Source: Pseudomonadota bacterium
GTDB lineage: Bacteria > Pseudomonadota > Alphaproteobacteria > Caulobacterales > Caulobacteraceae
Reading direction: 5' to 3'
NCBI GenBank assembly: GCA_021808285.1
Contig: JAKBBV010000018.1
Coordinates: 1 to 48,565 of the forward strand
DNA length: 48,565 bases
The translations under genes were made by a program, and so were the position numbers. Below, piece after piece: positions 1-9,616 of the stretch; position 1 is the stretch's first letter, and each line of letters starts with the position of its first letter. The notes under the pieces are model-generated. The model saw only the letters and a program-made list of their open reading frames with translations, made no database searches and had not been told where the DNA came from.

Positions 1-146
1 TCCGAAAGCTCGCCCTCAACGTCCTACAGAGCGCCCGTAAGGACATCTCCATAAGGCGAAAACGAAAACGCTCCGGATGGTCCGATGACTTCGCACGTTC
101 CATCCTCGGTCAAATGCGATAGCCGTGGGCGTCGCGCCGCGCCGAC

Positions 147-175
147 TTGACGCGGCGGGCTGTTCTTCGCACAAG
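147..175 (+). promoter_or_regulatory. weak candidate promoter before gap
   Basis: A TTGACG hexamer at 147-152 lies 17 bases before a poor -10 (CACAAG, 170-175). The rest of 1-221 shows no credible gene on either strand. A GGGGGA ribosome-binding site at about 209-214 precedes the gap start. The promoter call is an inference from one good hexamer only. Confidence 0.25.
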
Positions 176-221
176 CGCGCCCCTGAAATCGATCTGAAAC
201 GCCTGTTGGGGGAACCCGCGC

Positions 222-1232
222 ATGACCGTTCGCGTCGCCATCAATGGCTTTGGCCGAATCGGCCGCCTCGTCCTTCGATCCATCATCGAGCATGGCCGCC
301 GCGACATCGAGGTGGTGGCGATCAACGATCTGGGCTCCACCGAGGCCAATGCGCACCTGTTGCGTTACGATTCCATCCACGGTCGCTTTGCCGGCGAGGT
401 CAAGGTCGCGGGCGACTCGCTGGACGTGGGTTCAGGGCCGATCAAGGTCACGGCGATCCGCGACCCGGCTTCCCTGCCGCACACGGATCTCGGCGTCGAC
501 ATCGCGCTCGAATGCACGGGCCTCTTCACGAGCCGCGACAAGGCCGCCGCCCACCTCGCCGCCGGCGCCCGGCGGGTCCTCGTCTCCGCTCCCTGCGACG
601 GGGCGGACAAGACGATTGTCTTTGGCGTCAATGAGGCCGTTCTGACCGCCGCCGACACCGTGGTCTCCAATGGCTCGTGCACCACCAATTGCCTAGCCCC
701 GGTGGCCAAGATCCTGATGGACCTCGCCGGGATCGAACGCGGCTATATGACCACCGTGCATTCCTACACCGGCGATCAGCCCACGCTCGACACCCTGCAC
801 AAGGATCTCTACCGCGCCCGCGCCGCCGCCATGTCGATGATCCCGACCTCGACCGGGGCGGCCAAGGCCCTGGGCCTCGTGCTGCCGGAGCTGGCGGGCA
901 AGCTCGACGGATCCTCGATCCGCGTGCCCACGCCGAATGTCTCGGTGGTGGATTTGAAGGTCGTGACCGGGCGCGACGTCTCCATCGAAGAGATCAATTC
1001 GGCGATGAGCGCCGCGGCGACCTCGGGGCCGCTCAAGGGCATCCTTGCCGTGACCCGCGATCCTTTGGTCTCCATGGATCTCAATCACGTGGACGCCTCC
1101 TCGACCGTGGCGCTCCCCCAGACCCAGGTGGTGGACAAGCGATTGGCCCGGGTTCTTGCCTGGTACGACAACGAGTGGGGCTTCTCCACGCGAATGGCCG
1201 ATACGGCGATGGCCCTGGCCCGGCTGGGCTGA
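222..1232 (+). CDS. gap: glyceraldehyde-3-phosphate dehydrogenase
   Basis: 336 residues, the normal length for type I GAPDH, which oxidises and phosphorylates glyceraldehyde-3-phosphate to 1,3-bisphosphoglycerate with NAD(P). The N-terminal Rossmann motif GFGRIGR is at residues 9-15. The catalytic Cys is C153 in [12 protein letters not shown], and the general base is H180 in [10 protein letters not shown]. The C-terminal WYDNEWGFS signature is intact. The ATG start has GGGGGA upstream. It is the first gene of a three-gene glycolytic/gluconeogenic cluster, followed 35 bp later by pgk and then by a class II aldolase. Cofactor preference cannot be read safely from the sequence by eye. Nothing is unusual about it. 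Confidence 0.97.
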   Translation: MTVRVAINGFGRIGRLVLRSIIEHGRRDIEVVAINDLGSTEANAHLLRYDSIHGRFAGEVKVAGDSLDVGSGPIKVTAIRDPASLPHTDLGVDIALECTGLFTSRDKAAAHLAAGARRVLVSAPCDGADKTIVFGVNEAVLTAADTVVSNGSCTTNCLAPVAKILMDLAGIERGYMTTVHSYTGDQPTLDTLHKDLYRARAAAMSMIPTSTGAAKALGLVLPELAGKLDGSSIRVPTPNVSVVDLKVVTGRDVSIEEINSAMSAAATSGPLKGILAVTRDPLVSMDLNHVDASSTVALPQTQVVDKRLARVLAWYDNEWGFSTRMADTAMALARLG

Positions 1233-1267
1233 GCGGTCGCGGCGGAAACATCGAGCGAGGGGCTGAC

Positions 1268-2458
1268 ATGACCTATCGCCGTCTGGAGGAGGCGTCGCTG
1301 GCGGGAGCGAGGGCTCTGGTGCGCGTGGACTTCAACGTGCCGATGAAGGACGGTGAGGTCAGCGACGACACGCGTCTGCGCGCGGCGCTTCCGACGATCC
1401 GCCGTCTATGCGAGGTCGGCGCGCGGGTCATCCTTCTGTCCCATTTCGACCGCCCCAAGGGCCGGCCGGTCGCCTCCATGAGCCTCGCGCCCGTCACCGC
1501 ACCCTTGGCCGCGCTCCTGGGCGTTCCGGTGACCTTCTGCGCCGACTGCGTGGGCGAATCGGCGGATCGGGCGGTGGCGGCGATGCAGCCCGGCGAGGTC
1601 CTCCTGCTGGAGAACTTGCGGTTTCACCCCGGCGAAGAGGCCAATGACGCCGGCTTCGCCGCGGCGCTCGCCGCCAACGGCGATCTCTTCGTCAATGACG
1701 CCTTTTCCGCCGCGCACCGGGCGCACGCCTCCACCGAGGCCCTGGCGCACCTTTTGCCGGCCTATCCAGGCGACTCCATGCGCCGGGAGCTCGATGCCCT
1801 GGATTCGGCGCTCGGCTCTCCACGAAGACCGGTCCTGGGCATTGTCGGCGGGGCCAAGGTGTCGACCAAGCTCGACCTCCTGAACAATCTGATCGTCAGG
1901 CTCGACACCCTGGCGATCGGCGGCGCCATGGCCAATACGTTCCTGCTCGCCCAGGGCGTCGATGTCGGCGCCTCGCTCGTTGAGCCCGACCTGGTCGCGA
2001 CCGCGACGTCGATTATGGCCAAGTCCAAGGACGCCGGCTGCGAACTCCTGCTGCCGGTGGACGCGGTCACGGCGCAAACCCTGGCCCCCGGCGTGCGGAC
2101 CTTCGACCGAAATCTGGACGCCATCGGCGCCGACGAGCGTATCCTTGACGCCGGCCCCAGGACCCTGGCCCGCCTGATCCACGCGATGGAAAACTCCAGA
2201 ACCCTGATCTGGAATGGTCCCTTGGGAGTGTTCGAGGTTCCTCCGTTCGACGCCGCCACCAGCGCGGCGGCGCAGCGCGCGGGAGCCCTGGCGTCGGCCG
2301 GCGCGTTGGTGGCCGTGGCGGGCGGGGGCGACACTGTCGCCGCGTTCAACCATGCCAGGGTTTGCGATCAGTTCAGTTTCGTCTCCACGGCCGGCGGGGC
2401 CTTCCTGGAATGGATGGAGGGCAAGACCCTGCCCGGCGTCGCCGCTTTGCAAGTCTGA
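1268..2458 (+). CDS. pgk: phosphoglycerate kinase
   Basis: 396 residues. It transfers the acyl phosphate of 1,3-bisphosphoglycerate to ADP in the cytosol. The N-terminal [12 protein letters not shown], the substrate-binding [21 protein letters not shown], the hinge region [12 protein letters not shown] and the C-terminal nucleotide-binding GGGDTVAAF are all present in order. The frame is open for a long way upstream, but only the ATG at 1268, behind GAGGGG, gives the family N-terminus ([20 protein letters not shown]). It lies 35 bp after gap and is probably co-transcribed with gap and fba. Confidence 0.97.
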   Translation: MTYRRLEEASLAGARALVRVDFNVPMKDGEVSDDTRLRAALPTIRRLCEVGARVILLSHFDRPKGRPVASMSLAPVTAPLAALLGVPVTFCADCVGESADRAVAAMQPGEVLLLENLRFHPGEEANDAGFAAALAANGDLFVNDAFSAAHRAHASTEALAHLLPAYPGDSMRRELDALDSALGSPRRPVLGIVGGAKVSTKLDLLNNLIVRLDTLAIGGAMANTFLLAQGVDVGASLVEPDLVATATSIMAKSKDAGCELLLPVDAVTAQTLAPGVRTFDRNLDAIGADERILDAGPRTLARLIHAMENSRTLIWNGPLGVFEVPPFDAATSAAAQRAGALASAGALVAVAGGGDTVAAFNHARVCDQFSFVSTAGGAFLEWMEGKTLPGVAALQV

Positions 2459-2523
2459 CACCCTCGACTAAATCTCGGCTCTTTCGGCGGCCCCCGCCCC
2501 TTGACCCCATGAGGCCCGCGACC

Positions 2524-3600
2524 ATGGCGCGCATCTCGCTACGACAGCTTCTCGATCACGCCGCCGAACATGGCTACGGCGTTCCGGCCTTCAATATCAA
2601 CAACATGGAGCAGGGTCTCGCGATCCTGAGCGCGGCGCGCAAGGTCAATGCGCCGGTGATCATCCAGGCCAGCCGAGGGGCCCGCGCCTACGCCAATGAC
2701 GCGGTCCTGGCCAAGCTCATCGAGGGCCTCGTGGAGCTCTATCCCGAACTCCCCATATGCATGCACCAGGACCACGGCAACAACGAAGCCACCTGCGCCA
2801 CCGCCATCCAATACGGTTTCACCAGCGTCATGATGGACGGCTCGCTCAAGGCCGACGCCAAGACCCCGGCTGACTACGCTTACAACGTCGAGGTGACGCG
2901 GGCGGTGGTGGAGATGGCCCATTGGGTCGGCGTCTCGGTGGAAGGCGAACTGGGCGTTCTGGGCAGCCTGGAAACCGGCATGGGCGAGAAGGAAGACGGC
3001 CACGGCGCCGAAGGCAAGCTCTCGCACGATCAACTCCTGACCGATCCCGATCAGGCGGTGGAGTTCGTCCGCGCCACGGAGGTGGATGCCCTGGCTATCG
3101 CCATGGGCACCAGCCACGGCGCCTACAAGTTCACGCGCAAGCCGGACGGAGAGGTCCTGGCTATGGGCGTGATTGAAGACATCCACCGCCGCTTGCCGAA
3201 TACTCACCTGGTCATGCACGGCTCATCCTCCGTTCCCCAGGATCTGCAGGACGAGATCAATGCCTATGGCGGCGAGATGCCTCAGACCTGGGGCGTGCCG
3301 GTGGAGGAGATCCAGCGCGGCATCCGGCATGGGGTGCGCAAGGTGAACATCGACACCGATTGTCGCATGGCCATGACCGGGGCGATCCGAAAGGTGCTCA
3401 GTCAGCACAAGACCGAATTCGATCCTCGCAAGTATCTCAAGCCGGCTCTGGAGGCGATGGAGAGGATTTGCCTCGACCGCTTCGTTCAGTTCGGAGCCGA
3501 GGGTCAGGCGGATCGCATCAAGCCGCTCCCGCTGTCAGCCATGGCCCGGCGCTATGCGGCTGGGGAATTGAGCCCGAGATTCGGCAAGGCTCTGGCCTGA
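2524..3600 (+). CDS. fba: fructose-bisphosphate aldolase, class II (Calvin-cycle subtype)
   Basis: 358 residues. It is a zinc-dependent aldolase that interconverts fructose-1,6-bisphosphate with dihydroxyacetone phosphate and glyceraldehyde-3-phosphate. AFNINNMEQ (22-30), the metal/catalytic HQDHGNNE (81-88), [25 protein letters not shown] and the phosphate-binding [10 protein letters not shown] are visible. These resemble the CbbA-like branch common in Alphaproteobacteria. The ATG at 2524 is chosen because GAGG lies 9 bases upstream; an in-frame ATG at 2509 would add five residues. It follows pgk by 65 bp. The stop is only 17 bp from the convergent diguanylate cyclase gene, with no obvious terminator between them. 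Confidence 0.95.
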   Translation: MARISLRQLLDHAAEHGYGVPAFNINNMEQGLAILSAARKVNAPVIIQASRGARAYANDAVLAKLIEGLVELYPELPICMHQDHGNNEATCATAIQYGFTSVMMDGSLKADAKTPADYAYNVEVTRAVVEMAHWVGVSVEGELGVLGSLETGMGEKEDGHGAEGKLSHDQLLTDPDQAVEFVRATEVDALAIAMGTSHGAYKFTRKPDGEVLAMGVIEDIHRRLPNTHLVMHGSSSVPQDLQDEINAYGGEMPQTWGVPVEEIQRGIRHGVRKVNIDTDCRMAMTGAIRKVLSQHKTEFDPRKYLKPALEAMERICLDRFVQFGAEGQADRIKPLPLSAMARRYAAGELSPRFGKALA

Positions 3601-3617
3601 CGACGGCGCAAAGGCGA

Positions 3618-5195
3618 TCAGACCGCGCGCAGATTGCGCACGCTGGAGGTCGAGGCCCGGCTCCGCGAGGCATTCAGGCTCTGACTGGCCACCCGATTGC
3701 GGCCCCGGCTCTTGGCGTGGAACAGGGCTTCGTCTGCGGCGGCGATGACGCCTTCGATACTTGTCACATCACGTCCGTCATAAACGGCGACGCCGGCGCT
3801 GACCGTGACCGCCGAGCGTCCGGCGCCGGGACTTTGGGGAATAGAGAGCGCCTCGACCGCTTCGCGCGCCATCTCCGCGAGGCGCATGGCCGCCGCAAGG
3901 TCGGTCTCAGGCAGGATGAAGGCGAATTCCTCGCCGCCATATCGCGCCGCAAGGTCGGTCGCGCGGCGGCAGCAGCTTTGTAGAGCCCGACCGATTCGGG
4001 CGAGACAGATATCCCCGGCCTGGTGGCCATAGGCGTCATTGTAGTTTTTGAAGCCGTCGACATCGAAGATCACCACCGCCAGCGTCCGGCGATAGCGGCG
4101 CATGACCGCGTACTGCTGCTCGAGATGGGAGTCGAAATAGCGGCGGTTAGGCAAGCCGGTGAGGGCGTCGTGGCGCGACAGGTGATGCAAGGCCTCGTTG
4201 GAGGCCATCAGCGCGCTGTGCATCTCGAAAGCTCGGCGCTGTTGGTTCGCGTATTCGACCGCCAGGAGCGTCACCAGCGCCGCCGAACCCAGGGCTCCAT
4301 AGGCGCGTCCCGCATACCAGGCGAGATCGAAATCCGAATGTGACATCAGCCCACTGATCAGGGTGTTGAACACCCAGGCGCCGAGACTGAGCAGCACCCA
4401 TCCGTCGAGAAGAGTCCGGGGCGCCCGGCGCATGCAGCGCGCGATCGCCAGGATCGCGACGGCGAAGATCAGGCTGAAGACCAGTCTCCCCTTCAGGGTG
4501 GCCTCTCCATGGACGAAGAAACGCGGCCCCCGCTCGCCCAGAGTCGCGGTGGCGACAAACAGCCCGATGAAGGCGAGCATGGCGACGCTCACCCACAACA
4601 GGGCCTGTCGCGAGGCGACGCGACCTTGGCCCTCGCCATCGCGACGCACCAGGCCCTGAGCGCCGCGCAGTCCGGAATAGATGACCGCGGTCACCGGGAA
4701 ACTGGCGGTCCAGATCAGGAAGAACAGTCCGGCCGCCGGAGACGAGCTTTCGAACTCATGTCCCGTCAAGGGCGTATTGAGCATCCAGCCCAGGGCCGCC
4801 AGACCGGTGAACACGCATCCGCTGGCCAGGACCAGGAGACCTGGCGACCTCACCACGGCGAATTGAGAGAACAACAGGATCGCCATCATCGCCTCGGCGA
4901 AGATCGACCACCCCTGAAAGGCCGGCATCAGCGCTTCGATGCGGGGCATTGGCAGTGTGGCGAACGGCGCCAGCGCCAAAATGATCATCGCGCTCAGGAA
5001 CACCGCCCACTGGGCCCTGCGTCGGTCCTGAAGCCTGGGCGCAAACCGCGCCAAGTCTCCGGTCAGGTCAGCCCCCGGAACCTTGCGTCCCAGCGCATCG
5101 ACATCGGACGAAGCCGATTCCGCGCCGCGCACGACCGAGCCTCGGGGTGAGGCAGCCCTGCCCTGGAGTTCGGAGTGACGCGGCGCGATCGACAT
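3618..5195 (-). CDS. membrane-bound diguanylate cyclase (GGDEF)
   Basis: 525 residues. After a cytosolic leader of about 60 residues come six to eight hydrophobic segments (about residues 65-320), a MASE-like membrane sensor. A complete GGDEF domain follows (about 335-500), with GGEEF at 420-424 and the inhibitory I-site RATD (411-414, RxxD). It should therefore make cyclic di-GMP from two GTP and be product-inhibited. The N-terminal signal is unknown. The reading frame extends to a TTG at 5225, but the ATG at 5195 has AGGA just upstream and is preferred. It is convergent with fba and divergent from the MFS gene across an AT-richer gap. Confidence 0.9.
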   Translation of the reverse strand: MSIAPRHSELQGRAASPRGSVVRGAESASSDVDALGRKVPGADLTGDLARFAPRLQDRRRAQWAVFLSAMIILALAPFATLPMPRIEALMPAFQGWSIFAEAMMAILLFSQFAVVRSPGLLVLASGCVFTGLAALGWMLNTPLTGHEFESSSPAAGLFFLIWTASFPVTAVIYSGLRGAQGLVRRDGEGQGRVASRQALLWVSVAMLAFIGLFVATATLGERGPRFFVHGEATLKGRLVFSLIFAVAILAIARCMRRAPRTLLDGWVLLSLGAWVFNTLISGLMSHSDFDLAWYAGRAYGALGSAALVTLLAVEYANQQRRAFEMHSALMASNEALHHLSRHDALTGLPNRRYFDSHLEQQYAVMRRYRRTLAVVIFDVDGFKNYNDAYGHQAGDICLARIGRALQSCCRRATDLAARYGGEEFAFILPETDLAAAMRLAEMAREAVEALSIPQSPGAGRSAVTVSAGVAVYDGRDVTSIEGVIAAADEALFHAKSRGRNRVASQSLNASRSRASTSSVRNLRAV

Positions 5196-5477
5196 AGTCC
5201 TGCCCAGGGCCCACCGAAAGTTCAATTCCAGTAAAACCCAAAAAATTTGAACGATTATCTACGCAGTTGAATGCGGAGATCGGGTCGTCAGATTTGAGAA
5301 TTTACATGCAGCGCGCAGATCCACTCAACATTCAGAACGTCAAAAATGTTTACACGGCGCATCTATTTGTAAAATTTTATTTATCCTTTCGATTTCTTTT
5401 GAGCCGAACCTTTCCTGGATTGACCCGGCAAACCCAAGATAAATGGGCCAAAGCGCCCATGGCTGAGGGGGGACTCG
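5196..5477. other. AT-richer divergent intergenic region
   Basis: 282 bp without a credible gene, lying between the diguanylate cyclase (minus) and an MFS gene (plus). It has several A/T runs, for example around 5235-5250 and 5340-5400, and stands out from the GC-rich surroundings. It must contain both divergent promoters, but I could not pick unambiguous hexamers. A G-rich stretch at about 5465-5472 serves as ribosome-binding site for the MFS gene. Confidence 0.6.
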
Positions 5478-6740
5478 ATGACGACCACGGCGCGAGGGGC
5501 GAGACGCGACCTGGGTTGGGACGTGGTCACGCTGCTCTCGCTCGCGGTCTTCTGCAACTATGTTGATCGCGGCAATCTCGCCACCGCTGCGCCGGTCATG
5601 AAGGACCAGCTACACCTTTCGCCCGAGCAATTGGGTGTCATGCTCTCGGCCTTCTTCTGGACCTATACGCCGTGTCAGATCGCCGCCGGCCTTCTGATCG
5701 AGCGCATCAACCCTTACCGGACCCTGGGTCTGGGTCTGGCGGTCTGGTCCGGGGCGACCTTCCTCATGGGGCTGGCCGGCGGCTTCACCAGTCTGATCGG
5801 GCTTCGTCTCTTCATGGGACTAGGCGAAAGCGCCGCCTTTCCCGCCATCTCGACGATCCTGGCGCGGCGTTTGAGCGCTGAAAGACTGGGCCGGGCCAAT
5901 GCGCTGACGAGCCTTGGGGTGTCCTTGGGGCCGGCGTTCGGCACCTTCTTCGGGGGCTTGGTTCTGTCCCGTTGGGGCTGGCGCCTGAGTTTCATCGGAT
6001 TTGGCCTGATTTCCGCGCTCTGGCTCGCCCCCTGGATGCTCGCCACCAGACACGAGACGCGGTCGATCAAGGGCGAGGACTTCGCTGCAGGCCCGGCCTT
6101 CCGCGAGATCCTGGGGCGGCGCGCCGCCTGGGGTGTCGGACTGGGACACTTCTCCGCCAATTATGGGGCCTATTTCGTGCTGTCCTGGCTTCCGCTCTAT
6201 CTCGTCAAGGTGAGGGGGTTCAGTCTGACCGCCATGGCCCAAGAGGGTGGCCTGATCTATCTCGCCTACGGGGCCAGCACCTGGCTCTTCGGTTGGTCCA
6301 CCGATCGTCTCATCGCCCGGGGATTCTCCGGCAATCTGGTCCATAAGGCTAACGCGGCGGTGAGCCACGTGGTCGTGGCGGCCGGTCTCATGGCCTGCGC
6401 GATCTTCCCAAGCCAGGGGGCTCTTCCTGGACTTTGGCTGGCGGGCATCGGCATGGGCGTCAATGCGGGCGGGAAGTTCGCCATGGGCCAGATCCTGGCC
6501 GGCGCCCGCGCCGCGCCACGATGGATCAGCCTGCAAAATCTGGCCGGGAATGTCGCCGGAATGGTGGGGCCGGCCTTCACCGGCCTCTTGATCGAGGTCC
6601 TCGGCGGCTTCACCGCCGCCTTCGTCGTGGCGAGCCTGGTCTCGCTGGCCGGCGCCCTCGCCTGGGCGGTGCTGACGCCCAAGATCGAGGCCCTGGATTG
6701 GAGCCCGGCTCCCCGCGAGGCGGCGATCCCGTCGCACTGA
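5478..6740 (+). CDS. MFS transporter, anion:cation symporter (ACS)-like
   Basis: 420 residues with about twelve hydrophobic segments, the standard layout of the major facilitator superfamily in the inner membrane. The first helix carries CNYVDRGNLATAAPVMK, typical of the hexuronate/galactonate/phthalate (ACS) branch, and LGLGLAVWSGATFLMGLAGGF matches the second to third helices. The substrate is probably an organic anion such as a sugar acid, but none can be named. The ATG at 5478 follows GAGGGGGGA. It stands alone between divergent and downstream genes, with no sugar-acid catabolic gene beside it. Confidence 0.85.
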   Translation: MTTTARGARRDLGWDVVTLLSLAVFCNYVDRGNLATAAPVMKDQLHLSPEQLGVMLSAFFWTYTPCQIAAGLLIERINPYRTLGLGLAVWSGATFLMGLAGGFTSLIGLRLFMGLGESAAFPAISTILARRLSAERLGRANALTSLGVSLGPAFGTFFGGLVLSRWGWRLSFIGFGLISALWLAPWMLATRHETRSIKGEDFAAGPAFREILGRRAAWGVGLGHFSANYGAYFVLSWLPLYLVKVRGFSLTAMAQEGGLIYLAYGASTWLFGWSTDRLIARGFSGNLVHKANAAVSHVVVAAGLMACAIFPSQGALPGLWLAGIGMGVNAGGKFAMGQILAGARAAPRWISLQNLAGNVAGMVGPAFTGLLIEVLGGFTAAFVVASLVSLAGALAWAVLTPKIEALDWSPAPREAAIPSH

Positions 6741-6787
6741 AGGGGTCGGCTCGCCGCCCTCACCCTGCGTCGGCGACGCGAGAGCGC

Positions 6788-6803
6788 GATCGGACGGCGC
6801 TCT
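6788..6803 (-). repeat. core fragment of dispersed repeat (copy C)
   Basis: On the minus strand this reads AGAGCGCCGTCCGATC, the same 16 bases that begin the longer repeat copies at 11653 (plus) and 27118 (minus), after their initial T. Only the core is recognisable here, and the leading TAG is absent. It lies between the MFS gene and thiE. Confidence 0.5.
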
Positions 6804-6859
6804 GGCCGGCTCTCAGAGGCGCCTCGCAAGCCGCATGACCTGGCTCTAAAGAGGGGATC

Positions 6860-7549
6860 ATGTCCGCCGATTGCCGCCTCTATCTGATCACCCCGCCCAG
6901 GCTGGATGACCCGCCAGCCTTCCTGACCGCGCTGGAGACCGCCCTCGCCAGCGGGGATATCGCCGCCGTCCAGATCCGCTTGAAGGGAGCCCCGGACTGG
7001 GCGATCGCGGAGGAGGTGAGGCGGCTGGCGCCGCCGATCCGCGCCGCCGGCGCCGCGCTCATTCTCAATGATCGACCCGACCTCGCCGCCGCACTGGACT
7101 GCGACGGCGTGCATGTGGGTCAGAGCGACACGCCGCTGGCCGAGGCGCGCCGCCAGGTGGGATCTGAGCGTATCGTCGGGGTCACCTGTCACGCCAGCCG
7201 CGACCTCGCCATGAGTGCGGCCGAAGGGGGGGCCGATTATGTGGCTTTCGGCGCGTTCTTCGCGTCGCCCACGAAAGAGGCCGCGCATCGGCCGGATTTG
7301 GAGATGCTGGAGATCTGGCAGGAAACCATGCTGACCCCTTGCGTCGCCATCGGCGGAATCACCACCGAGACGGCCCGAAGCATCGCCGCGGCGGGGGCGG
7401 ACTTCATCGCCGTCTCTGCGGGGGTCTGGGCCCATCCGGAGGGGCCGGCGGCCGCCGTCGCCGGGTTCCGGCGCGAGATCACCGCCGGACTGGCGGATCG
7501 CGCCCGACCGGAGGGCCTGGCCTTGAGTCGGCGGCGACCCATGGGCTAA
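6860..7549 (+). CDS. thiE: thiamine phosphate synthase
   Basis: 229 residues, a TIM-barrel enzyme that joins HMP-pyrophosphate and thiazole phosphate to give thiamine monophosphate. Seen in order: QIRLKG near the N-terminus, [21 protein letters not shown] (diphosphate and Mg binding), [15 protein letters not shown] and AIGGITTE with a following glycine-rich phosphate loop. QIRLKG replaces the common QLR-K version, so specificity could deviate slightly (TenI-like paralogues exist). No TPP riboswitch is evident in the 119 bp upstream. It is isolated from other thiamine genes in the window. Confidence 0.85.
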   Translation: MSADCRLYLITPPRLDDPPAFLTALETALASGDIAAVQIRLKGAPDWAIAEEVRRLAPPIRAAGAALILNDRPDLAAALDCDGVHVGQSDTPLAEARRQVGSERIVGVTCHASRDLAMSAAEGGADYVAFGAFFASPTKEAAHRPDLEMLEIWQETMLTPCVAIGGITTETARSIAAAGADFIAVSAGVWAHPEGPAAAVAGFRREITAGLADRARPEGLALSRRRPMG

Positions 7550-7648
7550 GGACCCCGCCTCTCTCCCGCCGATGCCTGCGGACGGGACCTTGCGCCTCAA
7601 GGAGCGTATCTTGAACCCCGATTCCTCCTCACGTCAGAGCGCGCGGGC

Positions 7649-8446
7649 ATGACCGCGACGGCCAGCGCCGTGGTGCGGGTGATGATCGACGCGGCGCGCA
7701 AGGCGGGTCGGGGCCTGGCGCGGGATTTCGGCGAAGTCGCCGAGCTTCAAGTCTCGCGCAAGGGCGCCGCAGATTTCGTCAGCGCCGCCGATCTCAAGGC
7801 CGAGCAGACACTCATGGACGAGCTGCTCAAGGCGCGCCCCGGTTATGGCTTTCTCGGTGAAGAGCGGGGACAGGTGGAGGGCACGGACAAAACCCATCTC
7901 TGGATCGTCGATCCCCTCGACGGCACCACCAACTTCCTTCACGCGATGCCGCACTTCGCCATCAACATCGCGCTCCAGCGCGAGGGACAGATCGTCGCCG
8001 GCGTGACCTTCAACCCCGCCACGGGCGACCTCTTCTGGAGCGAGCGCGGCAAGGGCGCCTTTCTCAATGATCGCCGCCTGCGGGTGGCCGCCCGCAGCCG
8101 TCTGGATGAAGCCGTGTTCGCCACCGGCATTCCGTTTCTCGGTCACGGCCAGCACGCGCGATTTCTCAAGGAATTGCACCAGGTCTCCCAGCGCGTGGCC
8201 GGGGTGCGGCGCTTCGGGGCGGCGGCTCTCGATCTCGCCTGGGTCGCCGCGGGGCGGTTCGATGGCTTCTGGGAGAGGGATCTTTCCGCCTGGGACATGG
8301 CCGCCGGCATCCTGCTCGTGCGTGAGGCGGGTGGAGTCGTCACGGATGCGGAAGGGGGTGAGGATATCCTCGCCAAAGGCTCTATCTGCGCCGCCAACCC
8401 CTCTCTCCACCCTCTCCTCCTCGAGCGGCTCGCCGCAGCGGCTTGA
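7649..8446 (+). CDS. suhB: inositol monophosphatase family protein (SuhB type)
   Basis: 265 residues. Metal-dependent phosphatase of the IMPase superfamily. The conserved GEE (70-72), DPLDGTTNF (88-96) and SAWDMAAGILLVREAGG motifs carry all metal ligands, so the protein should be active on inositol-1-phosphate or a related sugar phosphate. In bacteria the SuhB group also binds the transcription/ribosome-assembly machinery; whether this one does is not visible. The ATG at 7649 begins MTATASAVVRVMIDAAR. It is followed 33 bp later by the exported GDPD-like gene on the same strand. Confidence 0.9.
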   Translation: MTATASAVVRVMIDAARKAGRGLARDFGEVAELQVSRKGAADFVSAADLKAEQTLMDELLKARPGYGFLGEERGQVEGTDKTHLWIVDPLDGTTNFLHAMPHFAINIALQREGQIVAGVTFNPATGDLFWSERGKGAFLNDRRLRVAARSRLDEAVFATGIPFLGHGQHARFLKELHQVSQRVAGVRRFGAAALDLAWVAAGRFDGFWERDLSAWDMAAGILLVREAGGVVTDAEGGEDILAKGSICAANPSLHPLLLERLAAAA

Positions 8447-8479
8447 GAGGATGGCAACCTCGGCTAAGGTGATCCCGCC

Positions 8480-9541
8480 ATGAGCCTTACCCGCCGACGC
8501 TTCACCGCTCGCTCGCTCGCCGCCCCCCTGGCGCTCGCCGCCCCTGTGGCGCTCTGGACCTCGCAGGTCCGCGCCCAGACCGGCTCGACGCCCCTCATTC
8601 TCGCCTCCGGAGGGGCCCGGCCAGGCGCCCCCGACTTGAGCGCCGCCGCCTTTAGCCGCGCGGCGGATGAAGGCGCGGACTTCCTCGTCGGTGGCCTTGT
8701 TCCGTCAAAGGAAGGGGTGCTGATCGTCCGCAACGACAATGAGCTGTCGGCCAGCACCGATATCGCCAACCGTCCCGAATACGCGGAGCGCCGCACGACC
8801 CGCGTCATCGCCGGCCAGACGCGCGAGGGCTGGTTTGCGGAAGACTTCACCCTGGCCGAACTCAAGAGTCTCAACCTTCCCCTGGCCGGCCGGCCGAGCC
8901 GGGTCGCCGCCGATCGTCCCGTCATCCTGACTTTCGACGACCTGATCGCCATCGCCAGGTCCGCCTGCGTGCGCCTGGCGCGCGTGGTGGGGGTGAGCGC
9001 GGTCCTCAAGCACCCCAGCTATTTCGCCGCCCTCGGCTTGCCGATGGAGGCTCGTCTGGCTGAGACGATCAGCGGCCAGGGTTACGATTCTCCGGCGGCG
9101 GCGATGATGGTGGCCTGCGAGGATCCGCGAAGTCTCGCGCAGCTCGCCTCTCTGACCCGCGCGCGGCGCATTCAGGTGGCGGGCGCCGCTCTGACGGGCG
9201 AAGGGACCCTCGCGCCGGAGGAACTTCAGTCCACCCAGGGGCTGACCGCGATCGCCAGGAGGGTCTCCGCCCTGGCCGCGCCCGCGGACCGCCTGCTCGA
9301 TGTCGCCAACCTCAAGGCGATCGGCGCATCGACCCTGACGGCGTCGGCCCTGGCCGCCCACCTGCCGCTCATCGCCGTGACCGAGACCCCAGGGCTGGCC
9401 TTTCCGCCGCCGCCGCTGCGCCCCGGCGACATGAGGCGTCTTCTGGCGATCCTGTTCGCCTCAGGATCGCTCGGGGTGTGGACCGATGAGGTGTCCCTCG
9501 CGGTCAGAGCGCGCAATGACGCCCTGTCGGTCCGGCGCTGA
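8480..9541 (+). CDS. Tat-exported GDPD-fold protein lacking catalytic residues
   Basis: 353 residues. It begins with a twin-arginine signal (TRRRFTARS, residues 4-12, then an Ala/Leu-rich stretch to about 33). The mature part aligns by eye with glycerophosphodiester phosphodiesterases of the GlpQ type: 'SAAAFSRAADEGADFLV', 'LVPSKEGVLIVRNDNEL' and 'EDFTLAELKSLNLP' match GlpQ landmarks. The catalytic residues are gone. HRG is SGG (43-45), the E-x-D pair is V70-G-G72, and the acid-base His of HD is N85. No insertion or frameshift is seen, so this looks like a maintained non-enzymatic binding protein rather than a pseudogene. Function is unknown. Confidence 0.7.
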   Translation: MSLTRRRFTARSLAAPLALAAPVALWTSQVRAQTGSTPLILASGGARPGAPDLSAAAFSRAADEGADFLVGGLVPSKEGVLIVRNDNELSASTDIANRPEYAERRTTRVIAGQTREGWFAEDFTLAELKSLNLPLAGRPSRVAADRPVILTFDDLIAIARSACVRLARVVGVSAVLKHPSYFAALGLPMEARLAETISGQGYDSPAAAMMVACEDPRSLAQLASLTRARRIQVAGAALTGEGTLAPEELQSTQGLTAIARRVSALAAPADRLLDVANLKAIGASTLTASALAAHLPLIAVTETPGLAFPPPPLRPGDMRRLLAILFASGSLGVWTDEVSLAVRARNDALSVRR

Positions 9542-9616
9542 CCCCGCTAACGCCTCGAAGAAGACCCGGTCCGAAAACCGCGAGACAGAGACGGGCCGGA
9601 CGCCGATGATCGGCTC

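Noticed and set aside
677-1267. Long upstream in-frame extension of pgk overlapping gap
   Set aside because: It lies within gap in another frame, and the family N-terminus begins at 1268 behind a good ribosome-binding site.
6741-6859. Possible TPP riboswitch before thiE
   Set aside because: The conserved thi-box CUGAGA core and helical layout are not found in this 119-bp gap.
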